Assembly: GCF_003012795.1 (NCBI RefSeq)
Contig: NZ_PXYH01000013.1
Span: 1 to 64,000 of the forward strand
Direction: 5' to 3'
Source: Zobellella taiwanensis
GTDB lineage: Bacteria; Pseudomonadota; Gammaproteobacteria; Enterobacterales; Aeromonadaceae
Length of the DNA: 64,000 bases
Shown in pieces: positions 42,423 through 52,734 of the stretch (its first letter is position 1; every line of letters starts with the position of its first letter). The notes beneath the pieces are model-generated. The model did not search any database, was not told where the DNA came from, and was given only the letters and a program-made list of their open reading frames with translations. Made by a program: the position numbers and the translations under genes.

Positions 42423-43637
42423 CTAGATGGGCAGTTCGTTGATACCGAGGATGGCCACCAGGATGGAAATAATGATGCCGGCGATGGCTACCCCCAGGCC
42501 GACGATCAGTACTGGCTCCAGTATGGTCAGCAGTCGGTGGATGGCGTTTTCCACCTCCCGATCGTAGGTGTCGGCCACCTTGAGCAGCATGTCCTCCAGT
42601 TGGCCGGTTTCCTCGCCTACCCGGATCATCTGTATCGCCAGGGTCGGGAACTGGCCCGAGGCCTGCAGCGGCTCGGCCAGCCGGCGCCCTTCCTTAAGGC
42701 CGGTGGCGGCCTCCAGCAGGGTGGCTGCCAGCAACCGGTTGCCGATGGTGTCGCGGGCGATGTTCAGGGCGCCGAGCAGGGGCACGCCGCCCTTCATCAG
42801 GGTACCCAGGCTGCGGCTGAAACGGGCGACCTCCAGCCGGCGCACCAGCTCGCCCGCCAATGGCAGGCGCAGCACCAGGCCGTCCCAGGCCAGGCGCCGG
42901 TCGGGCTTGGCCAGCTGGCGCCGGCCGTAGATCAGGCCCAGCAGCAGCAGCAGCAGCAGCCAGGGACCCAGGTCGCGCAGCAACTCGGCGGCGCCGATCA
43001 CCACCCGGGTGGGCAGGGGCATGGCCTGGCCCATGTCGGCGAACAGTTGCTGGAACTGGGGGATTACATAGGTGAGGATGATCAGCAGGGACACCGCCGA
43101 TACCAACAGCAGTATGACGGGGTAGATCAGGGCCGACATCGCCTTTTCCCTGAGCTGGCGGCTGCGCTCCAGGTACAGGGCCAAATCCGCCAGGCCCCGG
43201 TCCAGGTTGCCCGATACCTCGGCGGCCCGCACCATATTCAGGTAAAAGGGAGAGAAGGCCGCGTCCTGCTCCGCCAGCACCGTCGACAGGGGCTGGCCAC
43301 GCTGTATGCCATCGCGGATCTGGCCGAGCAGGCGGACGTCGTCGCCCTGGCCGCGCACCTGGATCATGATGCCGAAGGCCCGCTCCAGGGGAATGCCGGC
43401 CTTGAGCAGGGTGGCCAGCTCCTGGGTCAGAAGCTGCACCTGGCGCTCGCCTACCCGCTTTCGTCCCGGCCACCTCAGGCCCGGGCCGGCATCCCGCCCG
43501 CCCGCCGGCTCCACGCTGAGCGGGATCAGGCCCCGCTGTTGCAATTGGCGCACTATGGCCTGCTGGTCGGCACCCTCGAGCCGGCCTTCCTGCTCCTCGC
43601 CGCTCTGGCTGACCGCCCTGAACCGGAACCATGCCAT
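42423..43637 (-). CDS. gspF: Type II secretion inner-membrane platform protein GspF
   Basis: 404 residues with two GspF cytoplasmic helical bundles (TQELATLLKAGIPLERAF; RFSRSLGTLMKGGVPLLGAL) and three membrane helices, the last at the C terminus (VGLGVAIAGIIISILVAIL). Length is typical. It starts one base after gspE. Confidence 0.95.
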   Translation of the reverse strand: MAWFRFRAVSQSGEEQEGRLEGADQQAIVRQLQQRGLIPLSVEPAGGRDAGPGLRWPGRKRVGERQVQLLTQELATLLKAGIPLERAFGIMIQVRGQGDDVRLLGQIRDGIQRGQPLSTVLAEQDAAFSPFYLNMVRAAEVSGNLDRGLADLALYLERSRQLREKAMSALIYPVILLLVSAVSLLIILTYVIPQFQQLFADMGQAMPLPTRVVIGAAELLRDLGPWLLLLLLLGLIYGRRQLAKPDRRLAWDGLVLRLPLAGELVRRLEVARFSRSLGTLMKGGVPLLGALNIARDTIGNRLLAATLLEAATGLKEGRRLAEPLQASGQFPTLAIQMIRVGEETGQLEDMLLKVADTYDREVENAIHRLLTILEPVLIVGLGVAIAGIIISILVAILGINELPI

Positions 43638-43638
43638 C

Positions 43639-45351
43639 TCAGGCCTCCTGGGTGACCCGGATCACCTCTTCCACATGAGTGATCCCCTGCAGGGCCTTGT
43701 GCAGGCCGTCGCCGTACATGGTCCTCATGCCATGACGGATGGCGGCGTCCTGGATTTTTCCGGCGTCGGCGTGTCCCAGCACCAGTTTGCGGATATCGTC
43801 GTTCATGATGAGCAGCTCCTGGATCGCCAGCCGGCCGTGGTAGCCGGTGCCGGCACAGCGGGCGCAGCCCACCGGGCGGAACAGGCGGATGGGCCCGCCC
43901 GTTGCCAGCGGCGCCAGTTTCAGCTCCCGTACCAGCTCCGGCAACGGTTGGTAGCCTTCCTTGCAGTGGGGACAGAGTATCCGCACCAAACGCTGTCCGA
44001 TCACCGCATTGAGGGTGGAGGTGAGCAGGTAGTCCTCCACCCCCATTTCCAGCAAGCGGGTGACGCTGCTGGCGGCGTCGTTGGTGTGCAGGGTGGACAG
44101 CACCAGGTGGCCGGTGAGGGCCGACTGCACGCAGATGCGGGCGGTTTCCAGGTCGCGCATTTCCCCCACCATGATAACGTCCGGATCCTGGCGCACGATG
44201 GAGCGCAGGGCGCTGGCGAAGCTGAGCCCGATAGACGGTTTCACCTGTATCTGGTTGACCCCCTCCAACTGGTACTCAACCGGGTCTTCCACCGTGATCA
44301 GCTTGCGCTCCGTGGTGTTGAGCTGGTTGAGGGCGGTATAGAGGGTGGTGGTCTTGCCGCTGCCGGTGGGGCCTGTGACCATCAGCATGCCATGGGGGAT
44401 CTTCAGCACCTGTTGCAGCCGGGCCTTGGTCTCCGCGGCAAAGCCCAGGGCGTCGAAGTCCAGCACCACGCTTTCCCGGTTGAGCAGCCGCATGACCAGG
44501 CTTTCGCCGTGCATGGTGGGCACGGTGGAGACCCGGATATCCAGCTCCATGCCCTGGATTTTCAGTTCGATGCGGCCGTCCTGGGGCAGGCGGCGTTCGG
44601 CGATGTTGAGCCGGGCCATGATCTTGATACGGGAGATGATGGCCGGACTCATGTTTACGGGTGGCGCCTCGCCTTCCTGCAGTACGCCGTCAATGCGGTA
44701 GCGGATTTTGAGCCGGTTTTCGAACGGTTCCACATGGATGTCGGAGGCGCGCAGGTCGACCGCCTTCTGGATGATCAGGTTGACCAGGCGGATCACCGGC
44801 GCCTCGCTGGCCATATCCTTGAGCTGGGCGATGCTTTCTTCCGTTTCCTCTTCCTGCTGCACCGCCGAGAGGATGTCGCCCATCTTGCTCTGGCCCTCGC
44901 CGTAGAGCCGCTCGATGGCGGCGGCGATCTCCGAACTGACTCCCACCTGGGGGCGGACCGGCCGGCGGCACATCATGGCCATGGCGCGCAGGGCGAAGTC
45001 ATCTCCCGGATCGACCATGGCCAGCACCAGGCCATCGCCGTCCTGGCGCAGGGGGACCAGGTGATGTTCCTTGAGGAAGCGGTAAGACAGGGCCTGCTCG
45101 AGGGGAGGCGCGTCGGGATACTGTTCGCTGTCGGTCAGCGGCAGGCCGTTGAGCTCGGCCAGTGTCCTGGCCAGTTCCCGCTCCGATATCATGCCCAGGT
45201 TGAGCAGCAGCAGCGCCAGCGGATCGCCGCCGGACTGGCTCCGGCGCATTCTGTCCAGGCGGGTCAGCTCCTTGTCGGTGAGCTGGCCCTGGCGGATGAG
45301 CGCCTGGCCCAGGGCCGCTTCTTCGGTTGACCAAGACTCGGTGGTATCCAT
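43639..45351 (-). CDS. gspE: Type II secretion ATPase GspE
   Basis: 570 residues. It powers pseudopilus assembly from the cytoplasm. The N1 domain (GQALIRQGQLTDKEL) binds GspL. Walker A is GPTGSGKT (327-334), followed by the Asp box (ITVEDPVEY), Walker B (RQDPDVIMVGEMRD) and His box (LSTLHTNDA). A tetracysteine zinc knuckle (CPHC ... CARC) lies in the C-terminal part. The ATG at 45351 with GGGAG upstream is preferred over a TTG at 45381. It is the first gene of the operon, divergent from gdhA. Confidence 0.96.
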   Translation of the reverse strand: MDTTESWSTEEAALGQALIRQGQLTDKELTRLDRMRRSQSGGDPLALLLLNLGMISERELARTLAELNGLPLTDSEQYPDAPPLEQALSYRFLKEHHLVPLRQDGDGLVLAMVDPGDDFALRAMAMMCRRPVRPQVGVSSEIAAAIERLYGEGQSKMGDILSAVQQEEETEESIAQLKDMASEAPVIRLVNLIIQKAVDLRASDIHVEPFENRLKIRYRIDGVLQEGEAPPVNMSPAIISRIKIMARLNIAERRLPQDGRIELKIQGMELDIRVSTVPTMHGESLVMRLLNRESVVLDFDALGFAAETKARLQQVLKIPHGMLMVTGPTGSGKTTTLYTALNQLNTTERKLITVEDPVEYQLEGVNQIQVKPSIGLSFASALRSIVRQDPDVIMVGEMRDLETARICVQSALTGHLVLSTLHTNDAASSVTRLLEMGVEDYLLTSTLNAVIGQRLVRILCPHCKEGYQPLPELVRELKLAPLATGGPIRLFRPVGCARCAGTGYHGRLAIQELLIMNDDIRKLVLGHADAGKIQDAAIRHGMRTMYGDGLHKALQGITHVEEVIRVTQEA

Positions 45352-45532
45352 ACCCGTGGTTCTCCCTGCATCCCTGATCAAGCATAGACCGCTTTGCCGG
45401 CAAGCCGGGCCCCCGCAATCGGCTCGACGGTTCTAAGAAAGCATAAATATTCTTATTTTTAGTATATGTATTTGAAAATTAGTCATTGACCGGAACGCGG
45501 CGCCATATTTCAATAGTGCAGGGTCTCTTTAA

Positions 45533-46933
<1,401 letters not shown>

Positions 46934-46962
46934 GCGAGCCATTCGCTGCCTCACGTCTAAAG

Positions 46963-46989
46963 GCCCGGTGTTCCGGGCTTTTATTTTTT
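46963..46989 (+). terminator. Rho-independent terminator of gdhA
   Basis: GCCCGG / CCGGGC stem (46963-46978) with a TGTT loop, followed by a T-rich tract. Confidence 0.9.
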
Positions 46990-47053
46990 GTGTTAGGTGC
47001 CTTTTGGGACTAAACCAGGAGCCGGCCCAAGAGCGGCCGGCAGTGCAACCACC

Positions 47054-47077
47054 AAAAGCCCGGGCAACCGGGCTTTT
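47054..47077 (-). terminator. Terminator of the DUF4168-like gene
   Basis: AAAAGCCCGG and CCGGGCTTTT make a perfect 10-bp stem with loop GCAA, 41 bases past the stop codon. The flanking A/T pairs allow function on either strand. Confidence 0.75.
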
Positions 47078-47117
47078 GACATAAGACGGCGGCTCAGGCC
47101 GCCGAGGCCGGGCGGGT

Positions 47118-47486
47118 TCAGCGCAGGGCCTGCAGCCGCTCCTGCAGTTCGGGGTTGGTTTGCAACTGGTTGGCGATGAGGTTGTAGTCTTCTACCGACA
47201 GGCCAGAGTCATTCACCGCATCCACCATGTTTTCGTTGGCTTCCTGCTGGATAGCCTGAGCCTTTTGCTGGTCTTCCACCTGGCTCAGCCGGGCCATGGC
47301 GTCTTCCTGGATCTTGGCGATGTCATCGAGGGCGGCGGCGAACTTTTCGAGCTGGGCGTCATCGATGTTGGCCGCGGGCTGCTGGGCCGCCGGCGGCGGA
47401 GTCTGGGCGTCGGACTGGGCGTGAACCGGGGCCGTGGCCAGCAACAGGGCAGACAGCAGGGCGGAAGCGGTCAGGGTCTTTTTCAT
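47118..47486 (-). CDS. Small secreted DUF4168-like protein
   Basis: 122 residues. Cleavable signal peptide (MKKTLTASALLSALLLATAPVHA-QS), a Gln/Pro/Ala linker, then an acidic helical domain (LEKFAAALDDIAKIQEDAMARL ... ENMVDAVNDSGLSVEDYNLIANQLQ) as in DUF4168 proteins, whose function is not established. Met2 (47486) fits the AAGGAG site better than the first Met. It is divergent from the histidine kinase gene, and a sigma-54-like promoter lies about 45 bases upstream, so the neighbouring NtrC-type regulator may control it. Confidence 0.78.
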   Translation of the reverse strand: MKKTLTASALLSALLLATAPVHAQSDAQTPPPAAQQPAANIDDAQLEKFAAALDDIAKIQEDAMARLSQVEDQQKAQAIQQEANENMVDAVNDSGLSVEDYNLIANQLQTNPELQERLQALR

Positions 47487-47528
47487 CATGGACTCCTTGG
47501 TTTGGGTTGTGATTACTCCCTGATTACT

Positions 47529-47543
47529 GCGGAGAACATGCCA
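47529..47543 (-). promoter_or_regulatory. Candidate sigma-54 promoter of the DUF4168-like gene
   Basis: The minus strand reads TGGCATG-TTCT-CCGC. The -24 box fits TGGCAYR and the invariant GC of the -12 box is correctly spaced, but its TT is replaced by CC. Three TTTTTGT(G)TC repeats (47590-47600, 47604-47611, 47647-47654) and an inverted GACAAAA (47677-47683) lie upstream and could be activator sites. Confidence 0.5.
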
Positions 47544-47692
47544 ACTGTGTACTGTTGAAATATAAGAACTTGATTCTCTTGATTTTTTATTTTTGTGTCA
47601 CTGTTTTTGTCGTTGTCCGGCCCGGCGGGGCTGCGCCGGGTGTATCTTTTTGTCATAGTGTGTTTTATCCACTTGAGACAAAATGACTCACT

Positions 47693-49150
47693 ATGACTCT
47701 ATTCGGAACCCTGGCCGGCGGCGGCATCGGACGACAACTGGTGCTCTATGTGGTGCTGCCCCTGTGGCTGATGCTGGCGCTGGGGATTGGCCTGACCTTG
47801 CATTATGTCAGCCTGGAGCAGAGCGACAGGCTGAAGGAAGACATCAAACTGATCGCCCGGGCGGTGCGCGGTCCCATCGGCGAGGCCCTGGCCAGCGGCG
47901 ATGAAGGGGCGCTGGAGCGCACCCTCTCGGCGGTGTTCTCCCTCGGCCAGGTTTACGGCGCCTCGGTATTCGACGCCGACGGCAGGGTGCTGGCCTCGTC
48001 CGGCATTGCCGACCTCAGCCTGCGCGACACTCCCCTCGCTACCCGGGTGATGCTGACCGGGGAAAACCAGGAGCAATACCAGCAAACCGCCGGCAAGGAT
48101 GTGTTTTCCCACTTTGTGCCGCTGACCGACGCCGGCGGGCGGATCAACGGCCTTATCCAGATCACCCGCCGGGCCAAGGACTTCGATCAATCTTTCGAAT
48201 TGTTATTCAAGACCGCCTGGCTGAGCTGGCTCGGCCTGGGCGCGCTGATGATGGGGGTGGTGATCTGGGGTCACTATCGGGGCCTGGGGCGGCATGTCAA
48301 CGCCCTGGTGGCGGTAATGGACAGGGTCAGGGAAGGCGACTGGCAACGGCAGGCGGACATCGCCGGCCCTCAGGAGCTGCGCCGTATCGCCCAGGGACTG
48401 AACGACATGCTGGCGGAAATCCGCAACCACCAGGCCCAGGAGCGGGCGCTCAACCAGCGGCTGCGACATCAGCAGAAGATGGCGGCGGTGGGTACAGTGG
48501 TGGGCGGCATTGCCCACGAGCTGGGGGCCCCGCTCAATGTTATCGACGGCCGTGCCCGGCGGCTGCAGAAGCTGACCGGCGAGCCCGAGGCCCGGCGCCA
48601 GCTGGAGGCCATTCGCGGTCAGGTGTTGCGGTTATCGCGCATCGTGCGCCAGTTGCTCGATTTCAGCCGTCCCGAGTCCCGGCAGGGCGGGCCGGTGGAG
48701 CTGAACCGGCTGCTGGAGCAAAGCTGCGCCGCGGTGCGGCACGAACAGCTGTCCGGGGCCCGGCTGAGCCTGCGGCCCGGCGCGTCGCCGCTGTGGCTGG
48801 AGCTGGACGGAGCCCGACTGGAGCTGGCCCTGGTCAATGTGCTGCGCAATGCCCTGCAGGCGGCCCGCAGCCAGGTACAGGTTGGGATACGGGAGCGGGG
48901 GGAGTGGCTTGCCATCGAGGTCGATGACGATGGTCCCGGCTTTCCCGATGAGGCCGAATGCCTGCTGGCCCCCTTTGTCACCACCAAGCCCAAGGGCGAG
49001 GGCACCGGCCTGGGGCTGGCCATAGTGCACAATATCATGGCCGAGCTGGACGGCGGTCTGGCGCTCACCACAGCCCCGGGCGGCGGCGCCCGGGTGATAC
49101 TGACAGTTGCGAGGAGTTCTCATGCCCAAGGCATCCATACTGCTGATTGA
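47693..49150 (+). CDS. Membrane-bound sensor histidine kinase (partner of the adjacent NtrC-type regulator)
   Basis: 485 residues. Two membrane helices (about 15-37 and 174-193) enclose a periplasmic sensor domain of about 135 residues (ASVFDADGRVLASSGIADL), followed by a HAMP linker. The dimerization domain has phospho-acceptor His275 in GGIAHELGAPLNVI. The ATPase domain has the N box (LVNVLRNALQAA), G1 (DDDGPGFPD) and G2 (GTGLGLAIVHNI). It overlaps the regulator gene by 29 bases. The signal is unknown. Confidence 0.92.
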   Translation: MTLFGTLAGGGIGRQLVLYVVLPLWLMLALGIGLTLHYVSLEQSDRLKEDIKLIARAVRGPIGEALASGDEGALERTLSAVFSLGQVYGASVFDADGRVLASSGIADLSLRDTPLATRVMLTGENQEQYQQTAGKDVFSHFVPLTDAGGRINGLIQITRRAKDFDQSFELLFKTAWLSWLGLGALMMGVVIWGHYRGLGRHVNALVAVMDRVREGDWQRQADIAGPQELRRIAQGLNDMLAEIRNHQAQERALNQRLRHQQKMAAVGTVVGGIAHELGAPLNVIDGRARRLQKLTGEPEARRQLEAIRGQVLRLSRIVRQLLDFSRPESRQGGPVELNRLLEQSCAAVRHEQLSGARLSLRPGASPLWLELDGARLELALVNVLRNALQAARSQVQVGIRERGEWLAIEVDDDGPGFPDEAECLLAPFVTTKPKGEGTGLGLAIVHNIMAELDGGLALTTAPGGGARVILTVARSSHAQGIHTAD

Positions 49151-50483
49151 AGACGACGCCGCCCTGGCCGAGCTGCTGCTGGAGGAGCTGGAGGCGGAGT
49201 CCTATCGTGTGCGCCACGCCGGCTCGGCGGAGCAGGCCAGGGTTGAACTGGAACGGGAAGCACCGGACCTGGTGATCAGCGATGTGCGCCTGCCCGGCGC
49301 CGATGGCCTCAGCCTGTTACCCCTGGTCAAGGGGCTGGAGCCGGCCCCGGCCATGCTTATCATCACCGCCTTCGGCACCGTGTCCCAGGCGGTGGCGGCG
49401 CTCAAGGCCGGCGCCGACGATTTTCTCACCAAGCCGTTCGATATGGACCACTGCCTGCTGACCGTGGCCCGGCTGCTCGAGCACCGCGGCCTGCGTCAGC
49501 GGCTGGACCAGGTGCTCAAGGGCGAGCGCTTCCACGATATCCTCGGCCAGAGCCTGCCCATGCGCCGGCTGTTCCAGCAGATCCGCCAGGTGGCCGGCGC
49601 CGAAGGCCCGGTACTGGTGCTGGGCGAGAGCGGTACCGGCAAGGAGCTGGTGGCCCGGGCCCTGCACCGGGAAAGCGCCCGGGCCGGCGGCCCCTTCCTG
49701 GCGGTAAACTGCGCGGGTATTCCCGGCGAACTGCTGGAAAGCGAGTTCTTCGGCCATGCCAGCGGTGCCTTTACCGGCGCCAGCAAGGCACGCACCGGCC
49801 TGCTGCGGGAAGCCGACGGCGGCACCCTGCTGCTCGATGAAATCGGCGAAATGCCGCTGGAGCTGCAGGCCAAGCTGCTCAGGGTACTGCAGGAAGGCAC
49901 CCTGCGGCCGGTGGGCTCGGATCGGGAGCTGACGGTGGACGTGCGCATCATCGCCGCCACCCACCGGGATCTGGAGCAGAAGGTGGCGGAAGGCAGCTTT
50001 CGCCAGGATCTGTTCTTCCGGCTGGAGACCTTCTCCCTGCGGGTGCCGCCGCTGCGCGAGCGGGGCGAGGACATAGAGCGGCTGGCGCTGCTGTTCCTGC
50101 AACAGGGCAAGGAGCGCAGCGGCAAGGGGATACTGGGCTTTGGTCCCGACTGCCTGGAGCTGTTCTACCGCTATCCGTTTCCGGGCAATGTGCGCGAGCT
50201 GCAGAACGCGGTGGAACGGGCCCTGGTGTTCTGCGAGGATGACTGGATCCAGCCGGAGCACCTTCCGGTCCGGATGCTGAAGGCCGTGGCCGAGTCGCCG
50301 GCTCCCGCCGTGCCCGGCTGGCCGGACAGGACGAAGGCTCAGCTGCCGCCCCTGAGCGAGCTGCAGCGGGACTATGTGCGTTATGTGCTGCAACAGACCC
50401 GGGGCAACAAGCAGCGGGCGGCCGAAATCCTGGGAGTGACTCGGCGCACCCTGTACCGCTGGCTGGAGCAGGCAGAGGGTTAA
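49122..50483 (+). CDS. NtrC-family sigma-54-dependent response regulator
   Basis: 453 residues. Receiver domain with LLIEDDAAL and phospho-acceptor Asp54 ([13 protein letters not shown]). The AAA+ domain has Walker A GESGTGKE, an intact GAFTGA loop and the Walker B region [13 protein letters not shown]. The C terminus is a Fis-type helix-turn-helix ([18 protein letters not shown]). The ATG at 49122 has GGAG nearby and overlaps the kinase gene. Its targets cannot be read directly; the DUF4168-like gene with a sigma-54-like promoter on the other side of the kinase is the best local candidate. It converges on the RidA-like gene with a 4-base overlap. Confidence 0.93.
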   Translation: MPKASILLIEDDAALAELLLEELEAESYRVRHAGSAEQARVELEREAPDLVISDVRLPGADGLSLLPLVKGLEPAPAMLIITAFGTVSQAVAALKAGADDFLTKPFDMDHCLLTVARLLEHRGLRQRLDQVLKGERFHDILGQSLPMRRLFQQIRQVAGAEGPVLVLGESGTGKELVARALHRESARAGGPFLAVNCAGIPGELLESEFFGHASGAFTGASKARTGLLREADGGTLLLDEIGEMPLELQAKLLRVLQEGTLRPVGSDRELTVDVRIIAATHRDLEQKVAEGSFRQDLFFRLETFSLRVPPLRERGEDIERLALLFLQQGKERSGKGILGFGPDCLELFYRYPFPGNVRELQNAVERALVFCEDDWIQPEHLPVRMLKAVAESPAPAVPGWPDRTKAQLPPLSELQRDYVRYVLQQTRGNKQRAAEILGVTRRTLYRWLEQAEG

Positions 50484-50830
50484 CGTTCGGCAGCGATCAC
50501 CGAGATTTCCACCAGCAGCTCGGGGCGGGCCATGGCGGCTTCCACGCAGGCCCGGGCCGGGGCATGGCCCTCGGGCACCCAGGCGTCCCATACCGCGTTC
50601 ATGGCGGCAAAATCGGCCATGGTGTTCAGGTAGATGGTGGCGGAGAGGATATGCTCCCGGCTGGATCCGGCCTCCTGCAGCAGGGTGTCCACCTTGTCCA
50701 GCATGGTACGGGTCTGTTCGGTGATATCCTGAGTGGCATCCTGGCACACCTGACCGCACAGGTAGATGGTGCCGTTGTGCTTGACGATGCGGCTCATGCG
50801 CTGGCCGGTTTGCTGGCGTTCGATAGACAT
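50480..50830 (-). CDS. RidA-family (YjgF/YER057c/UK114) protein
   Basis: 116 residues. The RidA trimer fold is evident from [45 protein letters not shown] and the [22 protein letters not shown] end, with the substrate arginine (the R in PARAC). RidA proteins hydrolyse reactive enamine/imine intermediates; this subgroup resembles the YoaB type. An AGGAAG ribosome site supports the start. It is divergent from the MOSC fusion gene. Confidence 0.88.
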   Translation of the reverse strand: MSIERQQTGQRMSRIVKHNGTIYLCGQVCQDATQDITEQTRTMLDKVDTLLQEAGSSREHILSATIYLNTMADFAAMNAVWDAWVPEGHAPARACVEAAMARPELLVEISVIAAER

Positions 50831-50845
50831 TTGTACTTCCTTTAT

Positions 50846-50869
50846 GGCTTTTGTTTAGAACTAAAAGCC
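50846..50869. promoter_or_regulatory. Imperfect palindrome between ridA-like and MOSC fusion genes
   Basis: GGCTTTT and AAAAGCC arms frame a 10-base centre, with further symmetry inside. It lies midway between two divergent genes and may be a shared operator. No regulator is assigned. Confidence 0.35.
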
Positions 50870-50927
50870 AGACCTTACCGCTTGTTTCTGGTTTGTAAAC
50901 TTCATCCTTCGAAAAAGGTAAAACAAT

Positions 50928-52727
50928 ATGGCGTCGATCACGGGAATTCATTGCTACCCACTCAAGTCTGCCAGTGGCCTGGGCCTGACGTCGGCACTGG
51001 TCACCCGAGAGGGGCTGGCGGGAGATCGCCGCTATATGCTGGCCAAACCGGACGGCACCTTCGTCACCGCCCGCACCCATCCCCGGCTGCAAGGGGTCGG
51101 GGTGACGCCGGTGGCCGGCGGCCTGGAGCTGAAGTATGGCGACCAGTCGCTGTCGGTGCGCCACCAGCAGTTCCGGTTGCAGCCGGTCGCCACCGGCGTC
51201 TGGGGCGACAGCTTCACCGCCTGGAGTACCCACGCCGATTACGATGCCTGGCTCAGCGCCATCCTAGAAGAGCCGGTGCAACTGCTGTGGCTGGGCCAGT
51301 ATTCCAACCGCTACCGGGAAAAGCTGGGCAGCGGTGTCAGCTTTGCCGACGGCTATCCCCTGCTGCTGATCTCGGAAGGGTCGCTGGCCGATCTCAACCT
51401 GCGTGCCGATGCCCGGCTGGAGATGTCCCAGTTCCGCACCAACCTGGTGGTGCGGGGCGGGCGTCCCTTCGAGGAGGACGGCTGGCGCCGCATCCGGGTC
51501 GGCGAGGTGGAGTTCCTGGTGGCCAAGCCCTGCAGCCGCTGTATCATGACCACCATAGAGCCCGGCTCCGAGCGCTTCAACGCCATGAAGGAGCCGCTCG
51601 CCACCCTGACCCGTTACCGCCGGGGGGAAGACGGCGAGGTCTATTTCGGCCAGAACCTGGTGCCGCTGAACGAGGGCGAAATCCGTCTGGGCGACCGGGT
51701 GGAGGTGCTGGAATACGCCAGTGCACCCATCTACCCGGACGCGGCGCCCAGACGCCGGCAATTGGTGTGCGTGGAGCGCGAGCCCCTGGCTCGGGACATG
51801 GACACTTACTGGCTGGAGGCCATGGACGGCAAGCCCCTGGCCGACTACCGGCCCGGCCAGCACCTGCCGGTGGCGCTGGACATCGATGGCCGCCGCCACC
51901 TGCGTCATTATACCCTGAGCTCCAGCCCGACCCGGCCCGGGCGCTACGGCATCAGCGTCAAGCGCCAGCCTGATGGCGTGGTATCCAACTGGCTGGCCGA
52001 GGCGCTGCAGCCCGGCCATGCCCTGCTGGCCCATGCTCCGGCGGGGGAGTTTTACCTCAGGCCCGCCGGCCGCTATTTGCTGTTGTCGGCGGGCTCGGGG
52101 GTAACGCCCATGTTGTCCATGGTGCGGGCCATGGCGGATCTGGAGCAACTGGAGGATGTGGACTTCCTGCATGTGTGCCGTGCCGAAGCGGACCTTCCCG
52201 CCGCCGCCGAACTGAAGGCGCTGGTTGGGCGTCATCCGGGACTGCGTTTACGGTTTTTGCTGACCCGTCCACGCCGGGGCCAGGGGGAACGGCTGGAGCT
52301 GTCCCATCTGGCTACTATCGACCGCTTGCCGGAACGCCATGTCTACCTGTGCGGCCCGGCGGGCTTTATGCTCCAGGCCAGGGCCTGGCTGCTGGCCCTG
52401 GGAGTGCCGGCGGGACGCATCCACCAAGAGAGTTTCGGCGGCACTGTCGCCGCCGATGTTGCACGTGAAACAAAAGCGGTGCGGGTGCGCATCGGCAGGC
52501 GGGAGTTCACTGGCAACAACCAGCAGGATCTGCTGACCCAGGCCGAGGGCCAGGGCCTGCAGTTGCCCTGGTCCTGCCGTGCCGGCATCTGCGGCAGCTG
52601 CAAGCAGAACCTTAAATCCGGCGAGGTGGCGCAGCCCGAGGCCCCGGCCCTGTCTGCGGCGGAGCGGGAAGCGGGCGTCGTCCTGACCTGCTGCTGCGTG
52701 CCCCTGTCCGATATTGAACTGGAGTAA
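50928..52727 (+). CDS. MOSC-domain molybdoprotein fused to FAD/NAD(P)H reductase and [2Fe-2S] ferredoxin
   Basis: 599 residues in three parts. Residues 1-270 are MOSC_N beta barrel plus MOSC, with the cofactor-binding cysteine in AKPCSRCIM (Cys202/Cys205), like YcbX and mARC. Residues about 280-500 are a ferredoxin-reductase module: flavin motif RHYTLSS and nicotinamide motif GSGVTPMLSM. Residues about 515-599 are a plant-type [2Fe-2S] ferredoxin with Cys550, Cys555, Cys558 and a later cysteine in LTCCC. E. coli YcbX has only MOSC plus ferredoxin and needs a separate reductase, so this protein looks like a self-sufficient N-hydroxylated-compound reductase. A parS site overlaps codons for residues 510-515. 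Confidence 0.88.
   Translation: MASITGIHCYPLKSASGLGLTSALVTREGLAGDRRYMLAKPDGTFVTARTHPRLQGVGVTPVAGGLELKYGDQSLSVRHQQFRLQPVATGVWGDSFTAWSTHADYDAWLSAILEEPVQLLWLGQYSNRYREKLGSGVSFADGYPLLLISEGSLADLNLRADARLEMSQFRTNLVVRGGRPFEEDGWRRIRVGEVEFLVAKPCSRCIMTTIEPGSERFNAMKEPLATLTRYRRGEDGEVYFGQNLVPLNEGEIRLGDRVEVLEYASAPIYPDAAPRRRQLVCVEREPLARDMDTYWLEAMDGKPLADYRPGQHLPVALDIDGRRHLRHYTLSSSPTRPGRYGISVKRQPDGVVSNWLAEALQPGHALLAHAPAGEFYLRPAGRYLLLSAGSGVTPMLSMVRAMADLEQLEDVDFLHVCRAEADLPAAAELKALVGRHPGLRLRFLLTRPRRGQGERLELSHLATIDRLPERHVYLCGPAGFMLQARAWLLALGVPAGRIHQESFGGTVAADVARETKAVRVRIGRREFTGNNQQDLLTQAEGQGLQLPWSCRAGICGSCKQNLKSGEVAQPEAPALSAAEREAGVVLTCCCVPLSDIELE
52457..52472. promoter_or_regulatory. parS: parS centromere site (ParB binding)
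   Basis: TGTTGCACGTGAAACA matches the parS consensus TGTTNCACGTGAAACA at every position and differs by one base from the perfect palindrome. It is embedded in the MOSC fusion gene, about 32 kb from oriC. ParA and ParB are encoded at 15.5-17.2 kb. Confidence 0.88.
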
Positions 52728-52734
52728 CCAACTA

